From assembly GCA_900557555.1 (NCBI GenBank), contig USTH01000009.1, forward strand, positions 1-44,883: 44,883 bases of DNA, read 5' to 3'. Both the position numbers and the translations under genes were made by a program. Positions 35,212 to 44,086 of this stretch are shown piece by piece. This DNA comes from an uncultured Prevotellaceae bacterium (GTDB taxonomy: Bacteria; Bacteroidota; Bacteroidia; Bacteroidales; Bacteroidaceae). Numbering within the stretch: the stretch's first letter is position 1; each line of letters begins with the position of its first letter. A model generated the notes under the pieces. The model was not told where the DNA came from and did not search any database. It worked only from the letters and a program-made list of their open reading frames with translations.

Positions 35212-38200
35212 TTATTGTCTAAGGATAATCATTTTCTGCCTTTTTACGGTTTCGGAGCTACCACTGCACGTTATCTTTACCTCATATACATATAGACCCG
35301 AGGACAATGCCACGCCATTATCAGCCGCAAGATTCCAGTTTATGGTGTGATATCCGTTTGACGTAGCCGTTTCGGTGTGGGTCCAGCACTTCTGCCCATA
35401 GCAGTTGTAGACATTAATGGTGAATTTGGTTTCTTCCTCAGGGCGGTCATAGTTTATCATAAATGTCGTTGACGTAGAAGCAGGGTTGCGACTTAGCGCA
35501 ACAGAACTAATCTGTGGCTTCAAGCCAGACTTCACCACAAACCTCAACGAGGCGGACGACGAGTTGTTTTTCACGTCCCATGCTCGGAACATCAGATGGT
35601 GTTCGCCATCAGGCAACTGAGGAATCTTATATGCCACCGTACCTGAGATATAGCTACCAAAATCATTTTGGTAATACGTATTCAGGTTATACGACGTATT
35701 CTCTTTGCCGTCAATTATAAGTTCAAGGTCATGCCCCACTCCATTTCCGGTGATGTTGATGCCGCTGGCATCCTTGAGGTGTGCATAGAAATATGGTGCA
35801 TCATTGACAACCTGGCCGTCCTTGAAATCGGGGTTGTTCAGATAGATGAACATTTCTGGACCGACGGAGTCAGGTACAATTTCATCATAGGTTCCGTTTA
35901 CAGTAAATCGCGTATCAGTGCCATTGGCTTCGATATTTCTGTCAACACTCACGGCATACAAGTTGACCATACCGCGGCCACCGCCATACTTGATGTCAAG
36001 CGGTATCGGCATCTCAACGGTAAACCTGCCTGCCTTGACAGAGTCGTTGCTCTCAAACAGCATGCGGTCATACGAAGAATAGGTGAACGGAACCACTTCT
36101 TCATTGGTGTTATTTTTGCACACTATGGTGTCTCTGCTGTCGTATAACGTAACAGACACTTGGCCGTTAAAGCCGGGGAGTATGTTTCCGTCTTCATCCT
36201 CAATATGCCCTGAGAATCTCGCCATGCTTCCAGCCGACAGATTCTGCAATCCATCACCACCCAATGCCTTGCCGTTGATGCTGTCGAGCACAACGGTGCG
36301 TGTGGGCATGCCGAGCGTCAATGCAGGGTCACCCAATAGGGCATACTTCAGTTTGTTGTCTCCGTAGTCGCGGTTGCTGATTATCTCACCGTCAACCTTT
36401 GACACAAGATTGATCTTAGCAAGGCGGTTTGCGTCACCCAACGTATAGCGTTTCCCGTTTTTTGACTTGCCCAGCACATAATACATGAAATAGTTGTTTA
36501 TGTAGCTGTTTTGAGTAGAATAGACGGCCCTTGAGGAGCTGTAGAATGCAATGGCCCCACCGTTGGGGTTAATCAGGCTCTCCACGCCAATATTTTCTTC
36601 CTCACGGTCAAACGGAGATATTTCACACGAAGCCAGCACCCACAAAGGAATCTTGCTGCACATAAAGTCCTTGAAGTTCGCTGTCTTCAGAACATTTTCC
36701 TTAGAGATGCAATAAGGCGCCCCGTGGCCAGTATAGTTCATTACCAAAGCACCTTTCTGCATGGCGGTGTTGATGTCGGATGTCACCTGGGGATATGTAA
36801 AGCCCGTTGCCGTGCTCACCCTTGTGTAGGCATCCCAGAAGATGCGTCCCACCTTCAGGTTGGGATAACAAGTTTCAACCATCTTTGCCACTCCCTCAGA
36901 AGCATCCATATGTTTGTTCTTCTCTCCGTCATCGGCAAGGAAATATACAGCATTTTTCCAACTGCCGGAATTTTTGTTCTCGGCATAGGCAATAATCTTG
37001 TCAACCACAATCTTAGCCTTTGCGACATTTGTTACAGGAATGCGCCCTATGCCAAGATCCACCTTGTCGTATCTCAGACTGGCCCCCTCGCCATCGTCAA
37101 GCATTCCGAAATAATCCTCATTGACATAGCAGCTCACTTCACTGACTGACGGTTCGCTTTCGTAGCACAACAGATAGTCGTTCAGCTTAAGTTTCGAGCA
37201 AGTCGGTGTGACACCACGGTTGTCCCATACACAACCGCCGAAAAACAATAGATACTTGGGTAGGTCATCACCCGTATTCCTGTCGTACAGCATTTTCAAA
37301 TATCTGCGATAAGCACCAGCATCGGGAGTGCCCGAAGAAAACTCGTTATAAAGCATGTCGGCCCTGACCACCTTTACCCTGAGCGAATCGTGCGTCTCGT
37401 GGAACGAAGCAAGTCTCTGAGCCTGTTCTTGCAACTTTCCGCTTTCAGGTATAATAATCACCATGTCGGCCACAGAGTCTGCATGGAGGTCTTGATTTGC
37501 TATGCTTCCGACTTTTTCAGGACTCGGATAGTTTGCAGCAAGATTAACGGCCACGTAGCGCAATGTGGGGTTTGACACATTAAACGTGAGAGTCGTGCCG
37601 TCCATAACCGCCGGCACCTTGGCAACCGGGTTTCCAGGATAGCCTATCCTCCAGATTTCCGTATTGGCGGTTGCGCCCTCAAGATTCATTGTTGAAGGGG
37701 AAGACAGATAGTGGCTGAACACAAGGAAGTCACCATTCATCTTAAGTTTGCGCCTGTAGTTCACTCTGATAAAGTCCAGACGGGCAGAATTGCCCTTTGT
37801 TGTGGAGATATTGAGAATGTTAGTGTTGTTGGCCGATGACGTAGTAAAAGAGCGTGTTGAAACCGTTGCCTTATCATAGTCCGTAGACAGTGCCGCCAGC
37901 GTCATCGTGCCAAGACGTTCTGTGCCGAGATTGATTTGAGCCGTGGTAATGTTGGTGGACTTGGCCGAAAACGAGATATCCACCTGCACCAAACCGTCAG
38001 GATCAATATCGGGAGTCTCTATCGTATAGTTTTTTGAATTGCCCGTTGCGTAGTCATAACTGTCATAGAATGTTCTGCCTCCCATAAACCAGCTGAAGGC
38101 ATCATTGTCTATAAGGTAATGCTCGGGATAGGTCGTAACAACCTGCGATGTAGTCTGCGGGGACTCCATCTCCTCCATCTGTAGCGGACTGTCGCCCTCT

Positions 38201-39039
38201 GTCACGAAATAATATGAGTATTTTGAATAGGTATTGTTGGTGTGGGTGGCATAACACGCCCCGTTAGGAGAACCTGCTGATGCCAAAGTCCAATTAGACC
38301 ACCTAACGCACCCCTCTGCAAAAAACAGCAGATTGTCCTTCCGCCTATACAATGGTACTTCTTCGAGGTCATCATAGTCATTGTTGACATACGTGCCGTA
38401 ATTGATGACATGGTTCTGCACACGCCCACCATACCCGAACACCTTTACACGCTTAATGTCGCTAAATCCCATTCCAGCCAGAAAAGTCTTTGACAACTGA
38501 TAGATGCCTTCTTTCTCCACCCTTATCTTTACCCATTTGCCGCTTCCGAGTACAGAGTGGGCCTTGTATCTTGACGAGAGCGGCGTCGATTTTGCCGCAA
38601 AAGACGAAGACCTCGCACCGCTGTTTACGAGACTGTCTATCTGCAATTTGAAACTGACCAGTTTTAACAACTTTCCGTTGCGTCTCACAACAGGAAGAAT
38701 CTGGATGTCCAAGTAACCCTCCTTCTGGCTGACACCCATGTGGGTTTCCACTTTCACGTCACTACCAAACTCCGTCTTCAGCAAGCCCAGCATGTCCGCT
38801 TCGTCTTTGGAGACTTCAACGAACTCCGGATAAAGGACTCTGGCACTGTAGGAATGGGCCTCGTAATTTTTTCCGACCCTTATGGTGTTGCAATACTCGG
38901 GAATCTTGTCGGAAATCTCAATGCGACTCCAATCAAGATGCACAAACTCGCCCATGCCAAATCCGTCTGCGACACACGACAACAGCAGGAAAAACACTGT
39001 TGTCAACGATTTCGACATTTTATATCTCATTATCTTCAT
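35212..39039 (-). CDS. porU: Type IX secretion sortase PorU
   Basis: 1275 residues. Signal peptide near the start (MSKSLTTVFFLLLSCVADG; ATGs at 39039, 39030 and 39018 are all possible starts). Gingipain-like peptidase C25 domain with His772 in NYTGHGAP and Cys805 in VLASCEISPF, the catalytic pair. Pro-domain-like beta region comes before, immunoglobulin-like domains after. The C-terminal ~100 residues (PASTSTTFMINY...GLYVYEVKI...KRQKMIILRQ) resemble a type IX sorting domain, as PorU itself carries. It cleaves sorting domains and attaches cargo to A-LPS at the surface. Starts 3 bases after the FAH gene, so co-transcribed. Confidence 0.93.
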   Translation of the reverse strand: MKIMRYKMSKSLTTVFFLLLSCVADGFGMGEFVHLDWSRIEISDKIPEYCNTIRVGKNYEAHSYSARVLYPEFVEVSKDEADMLGLLKTEFGSDVKVETHMGVSQKEGYLDIQILPVVRRNGKLLKLVSFKLQIDSLVNSGARSSSFAAKSTPLSSRYKAHSVLGSGKWVKIRVEKEGIYQLSKTFLAGMGFSDIKRVKVFGYGGRVQNHVINYGTYVNNDYDDLEEVPLYRRKDNLLFFAEGCVRWSNWTLASAGSPNGACYATHTNNTYSKYSYYFVTEGDSPLQMEEMESPQTTSQVVTTYPEHYLIDNDAFSWFMGGRTFYDSYDYATGNSKNYTIETPDIDPDGLVQVDISFSAKSTNITTAQINLGTERLGTMTLAALSTDYDKATVSTRSFTTSSANNTNILNISTTKGNSARLDFIRVNYRRKLKMNGDFLVFSHYLSSPSTMNLEGATANTEIWRIGYPGNPVAKVPAVMDGTTLTFNVSNPTLRYVAVNLAANYPSPEKVGSIANQDLHADSVADMVIIIPESGKLQEQAQRLASFHETHDSLRVKVVRADMLYNEFSSGTPDAGAYRRYLKMLYDRNTGDDLPKYLLFFGGCVWDNRGVTPTCSKLKLNDYLLCYESEPSVSEVSCYVNEDYFGMLDDGEGASLRYDKVDLGIGRIPVTNVAKAKIVVDKIIAYAENKNSGSWKNAVYFLADDGEKNKHMDASEGVAKMVETCYPNLKVGRIFWDAYTRVSTATGFTYPQVTSDINTAMQKGALVMNYTGHGAPYCISKENVLKTANFKDFMCSKIPLWVLASCEISPFDREEENIGVESLINPNGGAIAFYSSSRAVYSTQNSYINNYFMYYVLGKSKNGKRYTLGDANRLAKINLVSKVDGEIISNRDYGDNKLKYALLGDPALTLGMPTRTVVLDSINGKALGGDGLQNLSAGSMARFSGHIEDEDGNILPGFNGQVSVTLYDSRDTIVCKNNTNEEVVPFTYSSYDRMLFESNDSVKAGRFTVEMPIPLDIKYGGGRGMVNLYAVSVDRNIEANGTDTRFTVNGTYDEIVPDSVGPEMFIYLNNPDFKDGQVVNDAPYFYAHLKDASGINITGNGVGHDLELIIDGKENTSYNLNTYYQNDFGSYISGTVAYKIPQLPDGEHHLMFRAWDVKNNSSSASLRFVVKSGLKPQISSVALSRNPASTSTTFMINYDRPEEETKFTINVYNCYGQKCWTHTETATSNGYHTINWNLAADNGVALSSGLYVYEVKITCSGSSETVKRQKMIILRQ

Positions 39040-39042
39040 ATT

Positions 39043-39660
39043 CTATTTTATATTAAAGTCCAACACTTTCCGTCCATTTAAGAAAGCGTCCAGATGATCA
39101 TTTATCTCCACAATGGGTTTTCCGTCAGGACACCCCGCAAGCAAAAGGTCACCTTGTCTTATGGTGAACACTCTGCTGACACTTTCAATCACTTCACCTG
39201 CGAAAAAAGCAATGTCTTCACATACATTTACCGACCGTTCTTCGCCGTTTACTTCAAGCCTCGCTGACACCGCTGCGCCACCGACTTCATGCATATCAAC
39301 AAAGTCACCAACAGCTACAGACGAGTCGAAACTTTTTGCCATATCCCAAGGCTCCCCACTCTTGCGCAACACTCTCAAAACATCTTCGGCAGTAAAATCC
39401 ACCGCAATAGAACATGCGTCATAATACCTATGGGCAAAACGGGCAGGAATACTCTTGCCCATTCGGCAAATCCTCAATGCCACATACACCGAGGCAGAAC
39501 ACTCCTGTGTGAAGTCTGGGATAAAGAACGGTTTATTGTTCTTGAGCAATGCAGAATCGGCCTTAAGCCATAAACGCGGACAAAGAGACAACACATTATT
39601 AAACGTGTTTTGCTCCAGTTTATTGTACTTTTCCGCACTTTCTACGACAATAATCTTCAT
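39043..39660 (-). CDS. Fumarylacetoacetate hydrolase-family protein
   Basis: 205 residues with the FAH/FAHD1-type fold: KADSALLKNNKPFFIPDF, then CRMGKSIPARFAHRYYDACSIAVDFTAEDV, GEPWDMAKSFDSS and GDLLLAGCP. Such enzymes are metal-dependent acylpyruvate hydrolases or oxaloacetate decarboxylases; specificity is not predictable. It is the first gene before porU with a 3-base gap; I recall the same neighbourhood in other Bacteroidales. A -7 element TAATTTTG (39680-39687, minus) precedes it. Confidence 0.85.
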   Translation of the reverse strand: MKIIVVESAEKYNKLEQNTFNNVLSLCPRLWLKADSALLKNNKPFFIPDFTQECSASVYVALRICRMGKSIPARFAHRYYDACSIAVDFTAEDVLRVLRKSGEPWDMAKSFDSSVAVGDFVDMHEVGGAAVSARLEVNGEERSVNVCEDIAFFAGEVIESVSRVFTIRQGDLLLAGCPDGKPIVEINDHLDAFLNGRKVLDFNIK

Positions 39661-39902
39661 TATTTATTATGTTTGCCGACAAAATTACTAAACTTCATAG
39701 AATTATGCGACAGACTTTAAAGGCAAATCTCTTTAAAAGAACATTTTTCTCCCCATTATACCACGAGGCTTATCAGGGTATGATAACAAGACCGAAAGTG
39801 GTGCATCTAATGTAAAAAAAATATTTTCTCCCATATCTCACTATCAACGAAACACTTAAATCTATGCGTCTTTTTTGCACAAAAAAAATACGTTAATTTA
39901 AT

Positions 39903-39933
39903 TTTGAAAATCCGCAAATTACGATTATCTTTG
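39903..39933 (+). promoter_or_regulatory. Promoter of the HU-CCDC81/SPOR gene
   Basis: TTTG (39903-39906), 19-base spacer, TATCTTTG (39926-39933): a textbook Bacteroidetes promoter. Its start site would fall only about 5 bases before the ATG at 39943, so the mRNA is nearly leaderless. Confidence 0.7.
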
Positions 39934-39942
39934 CAAAAAGTT

Positions 39943-41013
39943 ATGATACAAATAGAGTCTCACATAGAAAAGCTGCTACTCAGTCATGATTGTGTAATCG
40001 TGCCTGGTATTGGCGGCTTTGTCACAAGGTTTGAGGGCTCTTATGTTGACGGGGATGAGATTTGCCCGCCATACCGCTCTGTCAGCTTCAATTCACAGTT
40101 GAAAGACAACGATGGACTTCTGGCGCAGTCCTATATGGCTGCATACGACACAAGCTATCCCAGAGCACAGTCTCTTGTTGAAGAGAACGTAAAGGAAATA
40201 CGCCACAGTCTGCATGAGCGGGGGGAATATGAATTCAAAAACATCGGCAAACTGCAATTGGCACAGAACCAATCGTTGATATTCTCACCCATAAATGAAT
40301 CGGGGCTTTTCTCAAAAGACCATTATGGTTTGTCGCCCTGTATGATAGACATGCAGGCTTTCAACAATTGTTCTGTTAGTCTGCCAGAACAGAAGGACAG
40401 CGTACACAACACCAACTCTTTTGGCGAAGCACAAAACCCTGAAGTTCCTGCAGAAAACAAAAACAAGCCGTTCAGAACAAGTGCTGACAACAGTCATTAC
40501 ATCATACGTATAAGCAAAAATGTCGTACGCAATGCCGTTGCATCAATAGCGGCCGCACTGCTGTATTTCATCTTCACGATAGCACCTTCGTCAAACCCCA
40601 TCAATCCAGACAACATTCAGGAAGCTGCCATTGTCAGCACCCTCCGCACAAATGTTGCCGATGAAGACAAAAATGTTTCTACGAATGCCGTCAAGCCTCC
40701 AAGCCATAGCAAGGAGTCTCCGCAAAAGGCAGATAGAAATGCCAGTGATGACAACAACAAGACTGTTACAGCCGACAAAGTAACAGACCACTTCACAATC
40801 GTTGTTGCAAGTGCCATTAGTCAAACAGGAGGAGAGAATTTGGTCGAAAAACTTAAGAAAAACAAATTTAACGATGCACAATTTGTTCGCGACGGGAAGA
40901 TGAACCGAGTTATCCTCTCCTCATATACGTCCAAGAAAGAAGCATGTGACGCTCTCAATAAATTACGCAAAACAGACGACACATTCTCTTCTGCTTGGGT
41001 TATGAGAAGATAA
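39943..41013 (+). CDS. HU-CCDC81 and SPOR domain protein
   Basis: 356 residues from ATG 39943. Residues 1-~140 are two HU-CCDC81-type domains (MIQIESHIEKLLLSHDCVIVPGIGGFVTRFEGS...). One transmembrane helix lies at about 193-217 (ASIAAALLYFIFTIAP), then a low-complexity linker rich in Ser, Asp and Lys. Residues ~283-356 form a SPOR domain (HFTIVVASAISQTGGENLVEKLKKN...), which binds denuded peptidoglycan at the septum. It is widespread in Bacteroidetes and probably cell-division related, with the HU-like part in the cytosol and SPOR in the periplasm. Next genes follow on the same strand. Confidence 0.85.
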   Translation: MIQIESHIEKLLLSHDCVIVPGIGGFVTRFEGSYVDGDEICPPYRSVSFNSQLKDNDGLLAQSYMAAYDTSYPRAQSLVEENVKEIRHSLHERGEYEFKNIGKLQLAQNQSLIFSPINESGLFSKDHYGLSPCMIDMQAFNNCSVSLPEQKDSVHNTNSFGEAQNPEVPAENKNKPFRTSADNSHYIIRISKNVVRNAVASIAAALLYFIFTIAPSSNPINPDNIQEAAIVSTLRTNVADEDKNVSTNAVKPPSHSKESPQKADRNASDDNNKTVTADKVTDHFTIVVASAISQTGGENLVEKLKKNKFNDAQFVRDGKMNRVILSSYTSKKEACDALNKLRKTDDTFSSAWVMRR

Positions 41014-41100
41014 CGTTTCTCCGCTCGTATTCTATCGTCTGATGTTTTGTCTGGTTTGCGAACAATATAATAAACCATACACTTTATTTTTATTGCCAAT

Positions 41101-41601
41101 ATGAAGAGAATAACATGTCCCAAGTGTGGCAGATACCTAACTTTCGATGAAAAAGCATATCCACCCGACAGAGTTTTGGTCTTTGTTTGTCCTTCATGCC
41201 AAAAGCAATTCCGAATCAAGATTGGGGGGAACGCTAAACAATCAAAGCCGGTTTTAGGAAAGCTCATCGTACTTGAAAACACATTTCACGAGCGTCAGGA
41301 GCTGCCATTGTTTTTAGGAGAGAATGTAATTGGCAGATACATAAAGGGAACCTCCGCAAACGCCCCTATTATTACAAGCGATCCAAGCATTGATACCACA
41401 CACTGCATTATTACCGTAAAACACAACAAGCAGCAAAAACTTCTGTTTGTACTCCGCGATGCGCCAAGCCTGACAGGAACTTTCTACCAAGGAAACATCC
41501 TGCGTGACCAAGACCGCATCTTCATCGAAAACGATGCCGTAATAAACATTGGAGGCACCACACTTATCGCAAAGACAGATATAAAAAATAAAGAAAGTTA
41601 G
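41101..41601 (+). CDS. Zinc-ribbon and FHA domain protein
   Basis: 166 residues. N-terminal ribbon with Cys6, Cys9, Cys30 and Cys33 (CPKCG, CPSCQ). From ~70 an FHA domain: IGRY, DPSIDTTHCIITV (the Ser-x-x-His motif with Thr instead of Ser), and LTGTFYQGN in place of the usual SxNGT. FHA domains bind phosphothreonine, so it likely reads a Ser/Thr kinase signal; the altered motifs mean binding is uncertain. It sits 24 bases before the synthetase gene, so it may act in the same stress circuit. Confidence 0.75.
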   Translation: MKRITCPKCGRYLTFDEKAYPPDRVLVFVCPSCQKQFRIKIGGNAKQSKPVLGKLIVLENTFHERQELPLFLGENVIGRYIKGTSANAPIITSDPSIDTTHCIITVKHNKQQKLLFVLRDAPSLTGTFYQGNILRDQDRIFIENDAVINIGGTTLIAKTDIKNKES

Positions 41602-41625
41602 ACTCCACACAAAATCCAGACCTTG

Positions 41626-43842
41626 ATGAAGCAAAACAAGATTATACCCCTATACAAAGAATTGTGCAAACTCCAACCCAATGCTTTCAAGGACAAAACC
41701 TACCACTGCATCAGAACTATCATACGCAACCATGCAGAGGAGACAGCGGATATTGTTGGCCACACAATAAAATCCCTTGAAACCGCTATAATCGTCAGCA
41801 AAGAGATTGGAATGAACGCTGAGGGCATCCAAGCTTGCCTACTGTCCACCGTCATAACTGATGATGACAAGCTCAACAACGTCAGAGAATCACTCAACGA
41901 CAATGTCTGCACAATACTTGAAGGCATCATAAACATTCAACATCTCTACGACAGAGATACCAGCATTGAAAGCGAGAATTTCCGAAACCTGCTCGTTTCC
42001 TTTGCAAAAGACATGCGGGTCATACTCATTATGATTGCAGATTGCACAAACATGATGCGTAAAATGAGCAAACTTTGCTCTGACAGAAACAACACAGATG
42101 AAACAGAAGACGATGTAGAGTATTCTAAAGCATTCATGGTGCGCATTGCGAGTGAAGCATCATTCCTCTATGCACCGCTGGCCCACAAATTAGGATTATA
42201 TAAAATAAAAAGCGAGCTCGAAGATATTTCCCTTAAAATCCTAAATCACGATGCATACTACCACATAAAGGAAAAACTGAACTCTACAAAACAAGCGCGT
42301 GACACCTATATCAAAAGTTTCATCGGCCCTATAGAAGAAGAACTGACCAGACACAACCTCAAATTTCATATCAAGGGGCGTACAAAGAGCATTCATTCGA
42401 TATGGCAGAAAATGAAAAAACAGCACTGCGAATTCGAAGGTGTCTACGATTTGTTTGCCATAAGGATTATCTTGAACTCTCCTCCACAGAAGGAGAAATT
42501 GCACTGTTGGCAAACATACAGCATAATAACTGACATGTATCAGCCCAACCCGAAGAGACTCCGCGACTGGCTTTCAATACCAAAGAGCAACGGCTACGAA
42601 AGTCTGCACATCACAGTGCTCGGCCCCGGCAACAAGTGGGTTGAGGTACAGATTCGCACCGAGCGTATGGACGATGTGGCAGAACACGGTCTTGCCGCCC
42701 ACTGGAGATACAAAGGAATAAAGACAGAAGAAAAAGGCATTGAAAACTGGCTTGCAAACATACGGGCAGCCTTGGAAGTAGAGGGAGACTCAATGAAAAT
42801 GATGGATCAGTTTAAAACTGACCTCCAAGCCGACGAAGTCTACATTTTCACTCCCAAAGGCGACCTTCACAAACTGATAAAGGGTGCAACCGTGCTTGAT
42901 TTCGCCTATAATATACATACAAATATAGGCGACCACTGCATTGGTGCCATAATCAATGACCACAACGCCTCCATGAGGCAAGAACTCCACAGCGGAGACC
43001 AGGTGACTATACTTACCTCTGCCAGCCAAACACCGAAACGTGCATGGTTAGACTACGTTGCTACAGGCCGTGCAAAAAGCAAAATTCGCCAATCACTCAA
43101 CGAAATTGAGGCAAAGGAAGTCAACATTGCAAAAGAGACGATTGAGAGAAAATTCAAAAACCGCAAGATTGAACTCAACGGCAATTATCTCAACACCGTA
43201 ATCAAGAAAATGGGCTACAAGGATGTCAACGACTTCTACAGAAAGATAACGGAAGACCAGATTGACATCAACGAGATAATAGAACAATACCAACTGGTTT
43301 GGAAACGTGAAAACGGAGAAGCAGAAAGTACCGCCCCACTCCACAAAGCCGAAGAGTTCAGGCTGGACCACGACACCAACAGTCACAACACGGGTGATGA
43401 CGAATTGATTATAGACCGTAACCTGAAAGGGTTGGACTATACTTTGGCCAAGTGCTGCTCCCCCGTTTACGGTGATGAAATTTTTGGTTTTGTAACAATA
43501 AACAATGGCATTCGCATACACCGCAAGAACTGTCCGAATGCAACCGCCTTACGTGAAAAATGCGGATACCGCATTGTAAAAGCACGCTGGGCTGGCGAAA
43601 AAGGCGGTGGCCTCTATCCCATTGTGTTGCATATTATTGGAAACGACGATTTGGGAGTCGTAAACAACATATCTTCCGTTATTAGCAAAGATGCTAAAAT
43701 AAACATACGTTCTTTCAGCATCGACAGCCACGATGGACTGTTTGAAGGTGTGCTTACCATAATGATTAGCGACACAAACCAACTTAACTCAATAGTAAAG
43801 AAACTCAAAGAAGTTAAGGGTGTAAAGAACGTTAGTAGATAA
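41626..43842 (+). CDS. relA: RelA-type (p)ppGpp synthetase with degenerate hydrolase domain
   Basis: 738 residues from ATG 41626. Synthetase domain ~240-360 is intact: GRTKSIHSIWQKMKK, YDLFAIRIIL, SNGYESLHITV and VQIRTERMDDVAEHGLAAHW. TGS domain (~404-465), zinc-finger region with CCSPVYGDE and HRKNCPN, and C-terminal ACT domain follow. The N-terminal hydrolase (HD) domain lacks its key residues: LLSTVITDDD (72-81) replaces LLHDVVEDT, and IADCTNMMRKM (137-147) replaces LADRxxNMRT. So it should make but not degrade (p)ppGpp, like RelA of E. coli; a bifunctional Rel would be expected elsewhere. Confidence 0.95.
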   Translation: MKQNKIIPLYKELCKLQPNAFKDKTYHCIRTIIRNHAEETADIVGHTIKSLETAIIVSKEIGMNAEGIQACLLSTVITDDDKLNNVRESLNDNVCTILEGIINIQHLYDRDTSIESENFRNLLVSFAKDMRVILIMIADCTNMMRKMSKLCSDRNNTDETEDDVEYSKAFMVRIASEASFLYAPLAHKLGLYKIKSELEDISLKILNHDAYYHIKEKLNSTKQARDTYIKSFIGPIEEELTRHNLKFHIKGRTKSIHSIWQKMKKQHCEFEGVYDLFAIRIILNSPPQKEKLHCWQTYSIITDMYQPNPKRLRDWLSIPKSNGYESLHITVLGPGNKWVEVQIRTERMDDVAEHGLAAHWRYKGIKTEEKGIENWLANIRAALEVEGDSMKMMDQFKTDLQADEVYIFTPKGDLHKLIKGATVLDFAYNIHTNIGDHCIGAIINDHNASMRQELHSGDQVTILTSASQTPKRAWLDYVATGRAKSKIRQSLNEIEAKEVNIAKETIERKFKNRKIELNGNYLNTVIKKMGYKDVNDFYRKITEDQIDINEIIEQYQLVWKRENGEAESTAPLHKAEEFRLDHDTNSHNTGDDELIIDRNLKGLDYTLAKCCSPVYGDEIFGFVTINNGIRIHRKNCPNATALREKCGYRIVKARWAGEKGGGLYPIVLHIIGNDDLGVVNNISSVISKDAKINIRSFSIDSHDGLFEGVLTIMISDTNQLNSIVKKLKEVKGVKNVSR

Positions 43843-43956
43843 AAAGCTTCACCTAAAGCCTGTTATCGGTTTTTCCACTCCCGACAACACCTGTCCCTAA
43901 CAGACAGTAATACAGGCTCTTTCAAAATTTCAGAACGCCAGACAAGTTTCCATACA

Positions 43957-44008
43957 ATTAAACCCAAATCGGTCATTAGAAAAAAATCTTGTCATTTCCT
44001 AATGACCG
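43957..44008. repeat. Short hairpin version of the dispersed repeat
   Basis: Left end AAACCCAAATCGGTCATTAG is identical to the full copies, but after 18 bases the complementary CCTAATGACCG (43998-44008) follows. CGGTCATTAG/CTAATGACCG form a perfect 10-bp stem. It lies just before an IS1380 element. Confidence 0.7.
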
Positions 44009-44020
44009 CCATTAGAAAAA

Positions 44021-44028
44021 TAGCTTTG
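44021..44028 (+). promoter_or_regulatory. Possible -7 element for the transposase
   Basis: TAGCTTTG matches TAnnTTTG, 58 bases before the transposase ATG; no -33 box is clear. Confidence 0.3.
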
Positions 44029-44086
44029 TATATACTTGATTCATAAACATTTACTAACTTTACCACGAAAAAAAGTATATACTCCG

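Noticed and set aside
36627..36724. Gingipain protease rather than PorU
   Set aside because: The C25 catalytic pair is shared, but the adjacent porV and ispF and the domain order identify the PorU sortase.
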